Shown in pieces: positions 7,046 through 15,582 of a stretch of DNA of 64,000 nucleotides (within the stretch, counting starts at the first letter, position 1; each line of letters opens with the position of its first letter). The DNA comes from JAEUIE01 sp035430005 (GTDB lineage: Bacteria; Planctomycetota; Planctomycetia; Gemmatales; HRBIN36). The notes below the pieces were generated by a model that saw only the letters and a program-made list of their open reading frames with translations, was not told the DNA's origin and ran no database searches. A program made the translations under genes and the position numbers. The stretch is taken from assembly GCA_035430005.1 (NCBI GenBank), contig DAOMFV010000010.1:3991-67990 (forward strand), in the 5' to 3' direction.

Positions 7046-9814
7046 ATGACCCCTGAAGTACAACGCCCCGTTCCCGGCCCGCGAAAGCGCGTCCGGAAGG
7101 AAATGTTGATCAATGCCATCCCCAATGAAGAGGTGCGCATCGCTATCCTCGAAGATGGCGTCCTCGAAGAACTCTACGTCGAACGGTCGACGCAGGAGTC
7201 CTTCGTTGGCAACATCTATCGCGGCAAGATTGTTAACATCGAACCGAGCATCCAGGCTGCCTTCGTCGATTTTGGCGTAGGCCGCAACGGCTTCCTGCAC
7301 GTTTCCGATGTCGATCCCCAATACTACAAGCACATCACCGATGGCGATGGCAGAGGCGGCCGCAAGGACAGCCTGCTCGACGTGCTCGACATTCCCGAAA
7401 TCTCCGCTGAGGAAGAAGCGGCCCTCGAAGCCAGCGCCCTCGCCGATGATGACGAAGAAGAAGAGATCGTAGAAACGGTCGAAGTGATCGAGGACGAGAG
7501 CGATCAGGAAGTGACCCTCGACGACGACGACGAAGCTCCCCGTGAACGCTACCGTGATCGTGGCCCTTCCCGCGACTATCATCGTGATGGCGGTAGCCGT
7601 GGCGGGCGTGACCGTGATGGCGGACGGGGCAGGGGAGGCCGGGATCGCAATGATCGTGGCCCCCGGGACGATAATCGTAGCCGAGATCGCGGCGGTCGGG
7701 AACGACACTCGGATCGCGCACCTCAGCAACAACAGCCTGTTCAACCAGCGCCCGTTGAAACACACTTTGCCGAAGCAGAGCCCACTCCGGTGCCTCAGCC
7801 ACGCCATGTTGCTCAGCCTGAAGCAGGCAACTTTGGCTTTGGCGTTCTCTACGAATCACCGACTGAACATGATAATCCACCCCCCTCGGTGGTGACGGAG
7901 CCTCCCGCCCGTAGCCATGTGGAACATCGTCATGAAACGGCACCAATTCAATCGTATTCAACAAGCATCGAGCCGGTCACCACGAGCCAGTCGTCGTTCG
8001 ATCTCGAAGACTTCTCCTTCCGCACTCCGGATCTGCCGCCTGCTCCGCCAGTAGCTTCGATGCCTGCGGCGGAACGCAAGACCGAGGAGCTACTCTCTGA
8101 TTTCGATGCGTTCGACGTTTCGTTCTCGTCAGTCAAATCGCAACCAGCGCCCGTATCTGAAGACTTTGGTGTAACCTTCGATGCACCGGTATCAGAAACC
8201 AATGGCAATGGCGAAGCTGAAGTGGAGCTCTCTTCAGAACAGTCCGAATCCTTACCCAGCTTTGATCGTGGTGAGGAACCTGAATCCACCATCCCCACGT
8301 TCAACCGTGAGATGGTTGATGAACCGATCAGCTTCGATGAATCGTCAAGCGATGAACTGCCGGATGAGCCGAGGCCTCAGCGTGGTTATGGCGACCGTCG
8401 TCCTTCTCAGCGCGGCGGTCCCCGTGGCCGAGATGACGGTCGTGGTCGAGGCGGACGTGGCGGGTTCCAGCGAGGCGGCCCTGACCGCCGGCCTCGTTCC
8501 CCCGCTCGTGATTTTGGCCGTGATGGCCCTAACGCACCACCCAAGCCGCCGATTCAGGAGATCTTCCGTCGAGGTCAGGAAGTTCTCGTTCAGGTGATCA
8601 AGGAAGGCATCGGCACCAAAGGGCCGACCCTTTCGACTTACATCAGCATCCCCGGCCGCTACCTGGTGGTGATGCCGGGCCTCAGCCGGATTGGCGTCTC
8701 CCGCAAGATCGGTGATGAACAACAACGCCGCCGGTTGCGAACGATTCTGCAAGACCTTGAACCGCCTCGTGGTCTGGGTTTCATTATCCGCACCGCCGGG
8801 CTGGATCGTACCAAGAAGGAACTGCAGCGCGACCTAGCCTACCTGACCCGCCTCTGGCGTGTGATCGCCAGCCGCATCAAGAAGAGCCGTGGCCCAGCTC
8901 CGATCTATCAGGAAAGCGACATCATCACTCGAACGATCCGTGATATTTTCACGAACCAGATCGACAAGATTCGGGTCGATGAGCCGGTCTCCTATCAGCA
9001 TGCTCACGAGTTCATGCAGTTCGTGATGCCCCGCTATGCTGACCGGCTGGTACTGGAACAGGGGCTGGAGCCGCTTTTCCATCGCTTCGGCATCGAAGAA
9101 GAGATCGGGAACATCCAGAACAAGCGAGTACCCCTTAACAATGGTGGCTCGCTGGTGATCGATCAGACCGAAGCTCTCGTGGCCATCGACGTCAACTCTG
9201 GCCAGTTCAGGCAGGAGAAAGACGCCGAGGAGAATGCTTTCCAGATGAACATGGCTGCGGCCAAGGAAGTGGGACGGCAGTTGCGTCTGCGTGATCTCGG
9301 CGGCGTCATCGTCATCGATTTCATCGACATGCGAGATGAACGGCATCGGCGCGACATCGAACGGGCCTTGCGAATGGCGATCGGTCGGGATCGTGCCCGC
9401 ACCAAGGTGCTCCGCATGTCGCAGTTCGGCATCATACAGATGACCAGGCAGCGCATCAGGCCTTCGCTCAAACGCACCAACTTCGATGAATGTCCGTCGT
9501 GCCGGGCGACGGGGTTGGTGAAGACGGGCGAGACCATGAGCATCGAAGTGATGCGTTTGCTGCAACTGGCGGCGTGGCGGCCCAATGTATCCCGGGTTCG
9601 TCTGCGTGTCGCTGAGAACCTGGCTCAGTATCTCCTCAACCGCAAACGCAAGGAGATTGCCAAGCTTGAGGATGATGGCAAGATTCAGGTCACCATCCTG
9701 GGGGTGCCCAATGCCTTGCCCGAAACCTGTGAGATTCAGTGTCTCGATGAATCGGGCGGCGAGATTCGCCTGACTCGGGCGCCGGAGATCAAGAACAAGC
9801 GAGGCGCTCGCTAG
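7046..9814 (+). CDS. rne: ribonuclease E/G with a large disordered insertion
   Basis: 922 residues from ATG 7046 (GAGAAAG lies just upstream; a TTG at 7019 is also open). It is an endoribonuclease for mRNA turnover and rRNA processing. The S1 region starts with NIYRGKIVNIEPSIQAAFVDF and resumes about 385 residues later with RRGQEVLVQVIKEGIGTKG. The stretch between (bases about 7391-8540) is first acidic, then rich in RGG/RDR/GGRG, then proline/serine-rich, and again RGG-rich. The catalytic half is intact: the two metal-binding aspartates are in VAIDVNSG and VIVIDFIDM, and the Zn-link motif is CPSC in DECPSCRATGLV. The C-terminal scaffold of E. coli RNase E is absent, so the body is RNase G-like. 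It probably shares a transcript with the DUF2344 gene. Confidence 0.94.
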   Translation: MTPEVQRPVPGPRKRVRKEMLINAIPNEEVRIAILEDGVLEELYVERSTQESFVGNIYRGKIVNIEPSIQAAFVDFGVGRNGFLHVSDVDPQYYKHITDGDGRGGRKDSLLDVLDIPEISAEEEAALEASALADDDEEEEIVETVEVIEDESDQEVTLDDDDEAPRERYRDRGPSRDYHRDGGSRGGRDRDGGRGRGGRDRNDRGPRDDNRSRDRGGRERHSDRAPQQQQPVQPAPVETHFAEAEPTPVPQPRHVAQPEAGNFGFGVLYESPTEHDNPPPSVVTEPPARSHVEHRHETAPIQSYSTSIEPVTTSQSSFDLEDFSFRTPDLPPAPPVASMPAAERKTEELLSDFDAFDVSFSSVKSQPAPVSEDFGVTFDAPVSETNGNGEAEVELSSEQSESLPSFDRGEEPESTIPTFNREMVDEPISFDESSSDELPDEPRPQRGYGDRRPSQRGGPRGRDDGRGRGGRGGFQRGGPDRRPRSPARDFGRDGPNAPPKPPIQEIFRRGQEVLVQVIKEGIGTKGPTLSTYISIPGRYLVVMPGLSRIGVSRKIGDEQQRRRLRTILQDLEPPRGLGFIIRTAGLDRTKKELQRDLAYLTRLWRVIASRIKKSRGPAPIYQESDIITRTIRDIFTNQIDKIRVDEPVSYQHAHEFMQFVMPRYADRLVLEQGLEPLFHRFGIEEEIGNIQNKRVPLNNGGSLVIDQTEALVAIDVNSGQFRQEKDAEENAFQMNMAAAKEVGRQLRLRDLGGVIVIDFIDMRDERHRRDIERALRMAIGRDRARTKVLRMSQFGIIQMTRQRIRPSLKRTNFDECPSCRATGLVKTGETMSIEVMRLLQLAAWRPNVSRVRLRVAENLAQYLLNRKRKEIAKLEDDGKIQVTILGVPNALPETCEIQCLDESGGEIRLTRAPEIKNKRGAR

Positions 9815-9830
9815 GATCACATTGAAAACC

Positions 9831-9927
9831 GTGGCAGGGGTCAGATGTACTCATCTGCCCCCTCCGTGGGGTGCAATCGATTTCGCCAGTTCGCAGGGGG
9901 CAACGGAGTACCATTGACCCCTGCCAC
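9831..9927. repeat. inverted-repeat element between convergent genes (family D)
   Basis: A 97-bp element with perfect 13-bp ends (GTGGCAGGGGTCA at 9831-9843; its complement at 9915-9927). The complementarity continues imperfectly inwards through TACTC and TGCCCCCT to about 36 bases per arm. It fills most of the gap between rne and the convergent solute-binding protein gene. It could act as a bidirectional terminator, or be a non-autonomous mobile repeat. No second copy was found in this window. Confidence 0.6.
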
Positions 9928-9958
9928 ATCTGTTGTGTTGTTTAGCAGGCTCCAATCC

Positions 9959-10978
9959 TTATTCCCTGAAGGTGCTCCGCAAATAGGCCTGCACTTCTTC
10001 CCAACTCCTGGCGACGGCATCGTAGTCGACATTCATCGCCTTGATCTCGTTGGGGGTCTTGATTCGCAGTTCGCTGACTTGTGCCTTGGGGTTCAGCGGT
10101 ATCTGAGCGCTGGGTCCTTTGGCCAGACGTTCCTCTACTTCGACAGTCAGCAAATAGTCGATCAATTTCTTAGCAACCACTGGATGAGAAGCGTTCTTGA
10201 TCAGCCCCAGGGTGTTGGGCAGGAAGAGCGTGCCGGGAGTTGGCTGGTCCAAATAGACGATGCGAACGGGAAACTTCTTGGCGATCACTTCCATAGCATC
10301 GTCGGTATCGGTCAGGCCCATATCGACCTGGCCTTCAGCCACGGCGACAGCTACATCGTGATTGCCTGGCAGAATAACTGCCCCCTTTGCCATTTGACCG
10401 AGCAGTTGTTGAGCAGCCTCCTTGCCCATCTGCTGCCACAGGCACGCCGCATGAGTAGCGGTGGTGCCAAAGAAGGGCTTGGCCATCGCCCAGCGCGTGC
10501 TCCATTTGCTTGAAGCTAGTTCATTCAAACTCTTGGGAACTTCGGTGTCATTGATTCGGTTATTAACCAGCAGAATGCGCGCTCGCGCGGCGAAAGCCTG
10601 CCACTCCTTGTCTTTGGGTCGTGTCCACTCCGGAAAATTGGCTGCGGAGGGGCTCTGGTAGGCTTCCAGAACACCACGCTGCGCCAATCGCTGCATTAAT
10701 ACTGGTTCATTGCACCAGAATACGTCACAGCGGGGTTGAGGGGCTTCACGCACCAGGGCTTCGTACAGGCTAATGGATTTGTTCGACTCGGTATCGCCTC
10801 GGAAATCGATCTGAATACCGGTCTTCCTGGTGAAATCCTCGAGAATACCCTCGGCATATTCACGATCCTGGCTGCAATAGAGCACGACTCGTTCATTTGC
10901 CCTGGATTGACAGCCCACTAGCAACAACAGGCAGCCGAGGCAGACAAATCTCGTAAGAACCGGCAAGTGATTGAACAT
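9959..10978 (-). CDS. extracellular solute-binding lipoprotein, iron(III)-binding-like
   Basis: 339 residues from the ATG at 10978, chosen because it puts a lipobox (LLLLVGC, cysteine 23) at the normal distance. Longer starts at 11005 and 11071 are open, but the last lies only 6 bases from the divergent gene. The protein has the type 2 periplasmic-binding fold of the FbpA/FutA group: VVLYCSQDREYAEGILEDF opening, CDVFWCNEP, GLTDTDDAMEV and LPNTLGLIKNASHP. Such proteins hand iron or another anion/metal to an ABC transporter. No permease or ATPase gene is nearby, so the transporter must be elsewhere. It is divergent from the sigma-54 activator gene with about 100 bases between starts. The substrate cannot be read from the sequence. 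Confidence 0.85.
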   Translation of the reverse strand: MFNHLPVLTRFVCLGCLLLLVGCQSRANERVVLYCSQDREYAEGILEDFTRKTGIQIDFRGDTESNKSISLYEALVREAPQPRCDVFWCNEPVLMQRLAQRGVLEAYQSPSAANFPEWTRPKDKEWQAFAARARILLVNNRINDTEVPKSLNELASSKWSTRWAMAKPFFGTTATHAACLWQQMGKEAAQQLLGQMAKGAVILPGNHDVAVAVAEGQVDMGLTDTDDAMEVIAKKFPVRIVYLDQPTPGTLFLPNTLGLIKNASHPVVAKKLIDYLLTVEVEERLAKGPSAQIPLNPKAQVSELRIKTPNEIKAMNVDYDAVARSWEEVQAYLRSTFRE

Positions 10979-11077
10979 GTTCGATGGCATCCTGAGCAGG
11001 TTCATATTAGAATAGCATGACAAGGGTGTTCTTCCTATTACTGAAGGTGTTGCCACCTTCGCTTTCATCATTGAACT

Positions 11078-13078
11078 ATGCCATCCATTCCAAGCGCGTA
11101 TCTGGTTGTTCGCAAGGGGACCCAGTTTGGGCGGGTGTATGAATTAGAACCGGGAAAGAAGTTCCTGATCGGCCGTGCAGAATCGAATGCCGTCGTTCTC
11201 GATGACGATCTGTGCAGCCGCTTTCATGCTGAGATCTTCCGCACCGCAGCCGGTGCGTGGACGGTGCGCGATTGCGGCAGTCGTAATGGTACTCGGGTGA
11301 ACGATCAGACGTTGGAGAAAGATCATCAGCTCCAAACGGGTGATGAGATCAACGTTGGCCGAAATAACCTGGTTTTCGTCACTCATCTCGCGGAACTTAA
11401 GCCTGAGAACGAGCCGGCCATCGCCCCGGCTGGGCACGATATTATTTCCCGCGTGCTGATGTCTACGCGCTACGACAATGGCGAGACCATGCTCCCTTCG
11501 GGTGTGGAAGGAGAGCCTCACAACGGCTCGACCTTTACCGATAGTCCACAACATAAGAAGATGGCCAAGGATCTGGCGTTTCTGTATCGCCTGGCTTTGA
11601 GCATCGGTCAGGCAACTCGGTTTGATGAGATCAAGGATCTGGTTTTACCGGCACTGCTCGAAGCGACGCAGGCCGATGGCGCAGCGATACTGGCGCACGC
11701 TACACAGGGTACCAAGCGAGAATGGAAAGTCATTGCCTTTGAAACACCCCCTCAACAAGCACACGACATCATCCCGCCGCCCCCCAATGTGATCAAAGAA
11801 GTGCTGGGGAGCAAACAGGCTGTGTTGGCGGTGGCGCGCAATCGATTCCAGGCGACGCAGAATTTGCAGTCTCGTACGGTCGGCTCGTTCATCCTCGCGC
11901 CGGTCAAGGTTGGCGACTCTATCGAGCATCTGCTCTATGTCTACTGCGCGACACCGTTGCAAATCCTGCAGCAAGATGCGCTGGAACTCAGTGTTGCCAT
12001 CGGCAAGCAACTGGCGGTCGCTCTACAGGGCATGAAACGGCAGGAAGAGCTGCAGTTGGAGAACCAGCGGCTGCGCGCTCAGGTGGCCTCTGATGTGCAA
12101 TTGATTGGTTCCAGCCCGGCCATCGAGGCAATCCTCGCGCAGATCGGCAAAGTGGCTACGACCAATGCCACTGTCCTGATTCGTGGGGAAAGCGGATCAG
12201 GGAAAGAACTGGTGGCTCGTGCCATTCATCTTGCCAGTCTCCGAAAGGCCAGTCCGTTTATCTGCCTCAATTGTGCCGCCTTGCCTGAAACCCTTCTCGA
12301 AAGCGAACTCTTTGGTCACGAGAAGGGAGCCTTCACCGGAGCAACCGAACGCAAGATTGGCAAGTTTGAGGCAGCCCACGGCGGCACCATCTTTCTTGAT
12401 GAAATCGGCGAGATGCCCGCGACAGCGCAATCCAAGCTGCTGCGAGTGCTCGAAGGTCATGCTTACGAACGGATCGGCGGCTCGGAACCGGTCAAAGTCA
12501 ATGTTCGTGTGGTAGCGGCGACTAACCGGCCACTCGAAGAAGCCATCAGGCAGAATCGATTCCGGCAGGATCTTTACTACCGCTTGCAGGTCGTCGAAAT
12601 GCGGGTGCCCTCGCTGCGGGAACGTAAGGAAGACATTCCGATTCTTGCCGAGTTCTTCTTGCAGCGATTCAGGCAGGACATCGGCAGGAAGATCACTGGC
12701 TTCAGCCCTGCGGCGATGGAGAAGCTGTCCAAACATAGCTGGCCGGGCAATGTCAGGGAGCTACGGAACGTCATCGAACGGGCCGTGGCTCTCTCCGATG
12801 GCGGTATGATCAACGTCGACGATCTCTGGCTGTCACCTCTGACGCTTTCCGCTTCCATGGGTGGATCCAGCGAGATCAAGCATCACATGAGTTATCGCCC
12901 CGTGACGATGGAGACGCTGGAAAAAGAACATATTCTCAACACACTCAAGCATGCCAACTGGGTCAAAAGCCAGGCTGCCATCATTCTGGGTATTGAGCGG
13001 TCTACCCTTGACCGCAAAATGAAGACTTACGAGATTAACAAGGAAGGCAATGGCAGCGACGGTTCGACCATTAACTAA
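11078..13078 (+). CDS. sigma-54-dependent transcriptional activator with FHA and GAF domains
   Basis: 666 residues. An FHA domain at about 20-105 (FLIGRAESNAVVLDD, RDCGSRNGTRVN) should bind a phosphothreonine peptide. A GAF domain spans about 165-320. The AAA+ domain has Walker A GESGSGKE at 370-377, the sigma-54 contact loop GAFTGA at 417-422, Walker B GGTIFLDEIG, and WPGNVRELRNVIERA. A Fis-type helix-turn-helix lies at about 625-655 (AAIILGIERSTLDRKM). The family opens sigma-54 promoters by ATP hydrolysis. FHA instead of a receiver domain implies control by Ser/Thr kinases, which this genome has (17039-18811 and 34599-35471 here). I found no convincing -24/-12 promoter nearby, so targets are unknown. 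Confidence 0.94.
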   Translation: MPSIPSAYLVVRKGTQFGRVYELEPGKKFLIGRAESNAVVLDDDLCSRFHAEIFRTAAGAWTVRDCGSRNGTRVNDQTLEKDHQLQTGDEINVGRNNLVFVTHLAELKPENEPAIAPAGHDIISRVLMSTRYDNGETMLPSGVEGEPHNGSTFTDSPQHKKMAKDLAFLYRLALSIGQATRFDEIKDLVLPALLEATQADGAAILAHATQGTKREWKVIAFETPPQQAHDIIPPPPNVIKEVLGSKQAVLAVARNRFQATQNLQSRTVGSFILAPVKVGDSIEHLLYVYCATPLQILQQDALELSVAIGKQLAVALQGMKRQEELQLENQRLRAQVASDVQLIGSSPAIEAILAQIGKVATTNATVLIRGESGSGKELVARAIHLASLRKASPFICLNCAALPETLLESELFGHEKGAFTGATERKIGKFEAAHGGTIFLDEIGEMPATAQSKLLRVLEGHAYERIGGSEPVKVNVRVVAATNRPLEEAIRQNRFRQDLYYRLQVVEMRVPSLRERKEDIPILAEFFLQRFRQDIGRKITGFSPAAMEKLSKHSWPGNVRELRNVIERAVALSDGGMINVDDLWLSPLTLSASMGGSSEIKHHMSYRPVTMETLEKEHILNTLKHANWVKSQAAIILGIERSTLDRKMKTYEINKEGNGSDGSTIN

Positions 13079-13213
13079 TTCTCAACTGTGCTTGTTCTTC
13101 CATGTAATTGAGTGATAGACTATTAGGGTCAGCGTCGGTTCCTGCCTCTCCCCCGAATCAGCCTGCCAACGGGGGAAGTCTGACAACTTTGCCAGTTCCA
13201 TGAGGTTCGATAG

Positions 13214-15463
13214 ATGGTCTGCCGATGTCCCGGCATCATCCTGTCTCTGATGTTGCTTTGCTGCCAGTACGTTGCCGGGGCAGGGGAGCCTGCGTTCGTG
13301 GTGCCCGAAAATAACGACTACTTCGAGAAGCACGTCCGTCCTATCCTTGCCGATCACTGCTACAGTTGCCATGGTCCCGACAAGTCAAAAGGCGGGCTTC
13401 GGTTTGATTCCATCAAGGCCCTCAAGACCGGGAACGAGGCTGGCAGCCTATTCGTGCCGGGCAAGCCGGAGAAGAGCCATTTGCTGGAGGTGCTGAACTA
13501 CTCCGGTGAGATAAAGATGCCTCCCAGGCAGAAGCTCAGCCAGGAACAGATCGATCACGTCCGCCATTGGATCGAGTTGGGGGCGGTTCTGCCGGTGGAG
13601 ACGAAGAAGCCAGAGAACGATCAGTGGAAGAAACATTGGAGCTTTCAGCCTCTCAAGTTCACTACCGATGCCATCCCCACCATCGATAGCCTGATCGCCA
13701 TCAACTTGGAGAAGGCTTCTCTTTCTGTCGCGCCACCGGCAGATCGACGAACGCTGCTTCGCCGGGTGAAGTTCGATCTACTCGGCTTACCGCCGACTAA
13801 TGAAGAAATGGAAGCGTTTGTTCATGACGCACTCTCGGATGAATCAGCGTTACTCAAAGTGGTTGATCGCTATCTGGCCAGCCCCCACTTCGGTGAGCGC
13901 TGGGCTCGCCATTGGCTCGACCTGGCCCGCTATGCTGACAACAAAGGCTACATTGGAGTCGGAGTGGATCGCACCTACCCGTTTGCCTGGACCTATCGAG
14001 ACTGGGTCGTTGCTGCCTTCAATCGGGACCTTCCTTATGATGAGTTCCTCAAGGATCAACTCGCCGCCGATCAACTGGTTCTCAAAGACAAGCAGGCCGA
14101 CCTGGCTGCGATGGGCTTTCTCACCGTGGGCCGGCGGTTCATCAATGACATTCATGACATTATCGATGATCGTATCGATGTCACCATGCGAACCATGCAG
14201 GGGCTGACCGTTTCCTGCGCTCGCTGCCATGACCATAAGTTCGATCCGATTTCGGCTAGGGATTACTACAGTCTCTATGGTGTTTTCAACAGCAGCAGAG
14301 AGCCCGACCTCGAAGCCATGCCGCTGTTGGGTATGAACCCCAAAGCCGAAGATGGGGAAGCGTTCAACAAAGAACTGGCGAAGGCGAAGGAAGAGCTGAC
14401 AAAATGGGAGAAAGACCACGAAGCTGACCGGAAGGAGAAGCCTATCCAGTTCGGCGAACAGCGCAAGCCATTCGAGAACAAGATCAAGCGACTCTATGCC
14501 GATCATCCCGGCGCTCCGCCTCGTGGCATGGTGCTGCTCGATAAGGACAAGCCCGTCGAACCAGTCATCTTTAACCGTGGCAACCCCGGCAATCGTGGGG
14601 CTAGGGTACCCCGTCAGTTCTTGCCCTTTCTCAGTGGCGAAAAGGAGGAGCCGTTCAAAGTGGGTAGCGGCCGGTTGGAGTTGGCGAAGGCTATCACCAA
14701 TCGAAGCAACCCTCTGACCGCACGAGTCTGGGCCAACCGGGTCTGGGAGCATCTCATCGGCAAGCCGCTCGTCAACACGCCCAGCGACTTCGGCTTAAGA
14801 AGCGAACCACCGGCGAACCCTAAACTGCTCGATGCCCTGGCTGCCTCGCTGCTCAAGAACAACTGGTCAACCAAGCAACTCATCCGCGACATCATCCTGA
14901 GCAAAGCCTATCGGCAATCGTCCGATTCTCCTGATTCCTGGAGACTCGATCCGGAGAACAAGCTGTTGGCCCGCATGAACCGCAAGCGACTTGAATGGGA
15001 ACCCATGCGGGACAGCATCCTCGCCGTCAGCGGGCAGCTCGATGCTACCATGGGCGGGCCTTCCGTCGATATGTTCAAGAAGGGTGCCAACCGCCGGTCG
15101 ATCTATGCTTTCATCGATCGCCAGAACCTGCCGAGCCTGTTTCGTACCTTTGATTTCGCCATCCCCGATACTCATTCACCCAGTCGGTTCACGACGACGG
15201 TGCCGCAGCAGATGCTTTACTTCATGAACAGCGGCTTCCTGATGGAGCACTCTCGTGCCCTGCTGGAACGAACTGAGATCAAGAGCGTGACTGACCCTAC
15301 CGAACGTATTCATCGTTGTTATCAGCTCATCCTGGCACGAGATGCACTACCTGAAGAGGTCCAGTTGTCCCAGCGCTTCCTGGGCACCAAACCCGATGAC
15401 AAGAACTGGCAACGCTTCGTCCAGGCACTGTTGATGACAAACGAGTTTATCTTTGTGGATTGA
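13214..15463 (+). CDS. PSD1 and planctomycete cytochrome C domain-containing protein (DUF1549/DUF1553)
   Basis: 749 residues with a signal peptide (about 1-23). The planctomycete cytochrome C domain (PSCyt1) carries one heme site, CYSCH at residues 49-53, followed by GPDKSKGGLRFDS. DUF1549 (PSCyt2) follows at about 155-360 (LLGLPPTNEEM, GERWARHWLDLARYAD, CARCHDHKFDPI, a second CxxCH). DUF1553 (PSD1) occupies the rest (NPLTARVWANRVW, HFGxRSEPP-like FGLRSEPPANP, FSKAYRQSS-like SKAYRQSS). These proteins are hallmark planctomycete periplasmic proteins, almost always paired with a DUF1501 gene, as here 120 bases downstream. They are thought to take part in oxidation of complex polysaccharides; the reaction is not established. 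At 749 residues it is a compact member. Confidence 0.95.
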   Translation: MVCRCPGIILSLMLLCCQYVAGAGEPAFVVPENNDYFEKHVRPILADHCYSCHGPDKSKGGLRFDSIKALKTGNEAGSLFVPGKPEKSHLLEVLNYSGEIKMPPRQKLSQEQIDHVRHWIELGAVLPVETKKPENDQWKKHWSFQPLKFTTDAIPTIDSLIAINLEKASLSVAPPADRRTLLRRVKFDLLGLPPTNEEMEAFVHDALSDESALLKVVDRYLASPHFGERWARHWLDLARYADNKGYIGVGVDRTYPFAWTYRDWVVAAFNRDLPYDEFLKDQLAADQLVLKDKQADLAAMGFLTVGRRFINDIHDIIDDRIDVTMRTMQGLTVSCARCHDHKFDPISARDYYSLYGVFNSSREPDLEAMPLLGMNPKAEDGEAFNKELAKAKEELTKWEKDHEADRKEKPIQFGEQRKPFENKIKRLYADHPGAPPRGMVLLDKDKPVEPVIFNRGNPGNRGARVPRQFLPFLSGEKEEPFKVGSGRLELAKAITNRSNPLTARVWANRVWEHLIGKPLVNTPSDFGLRSEPPANPKLLDALAASLLKNNWSTKQLIRDIILSKAYRQSSDSPDSWRLDPENKLLARMNRKRLEWEPMRDSILAVSGQLDATMGGPSVDMFKKGANRRSIYAFIDRQNLPSLFRTFDFAIPDTHSPSRFTTTVPQQMLYFMNSGFLMEHSRALLERTEIKSVTDPTERIHRCYQLILARDALPEEVQLSQRFLGTKPDDKNWQRFVQALLMTNEFIFVD

Positions 15464-15470
15464 TGGTATT

Positions 15471-15515
15471 TCTCCCCTCTCCCCTGGAGGGAGAGGGGAC
15501 GGGGGTGAGGGGGAG
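15471..15515. repeat. G-rich hairpin repeat, family A copy 1 (core only)
   Basis: The core contains CCCCTCTCCCCTGGAGGGAGAGGGG, a near-perfect hairpin, followed by GGGGGTGAGGGGG. It starts 8 bases after the stop of the cytochrome gene and lies inside the probable PSD1-DUF1501 operon. Unlike copies at 32064, 41735, 48027 and 52980, it lacks the CTGCCGTCAC-type flanks. Confidence 0.7.
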
Positions 15516-15582
15516 CTGAATAGAGGCCCTATCACGAGATGATGGGTACAATGAACTGTAAGCAGAACACCAAAGGCTAACA

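Noticed and set aside
7541..7720. Possible RNA gene or tandem repeat in a GGCCGTGATCGT-rich stretch
   Set aside because: It encodes the RGG/RDR-rich insertion of RNase E/G in frame.
8834..9820. 328-codon minus-strand open frame
   Set aside because: Antisense to the catalytic half of RNase E/G, with no family motif of its own.
13079..13213. Sigma-54 promoter before the cytochrome gene
   Set aside because: No TGGCAC-N5-TTGC match with correct spacing; the nearest GG/GC pairs do not fit.
13850..14752. 300-codon minus-strand open frame
   Set aside because: Antisense to the DUF1549/DUF1553 gene; no motif or ribosome site.
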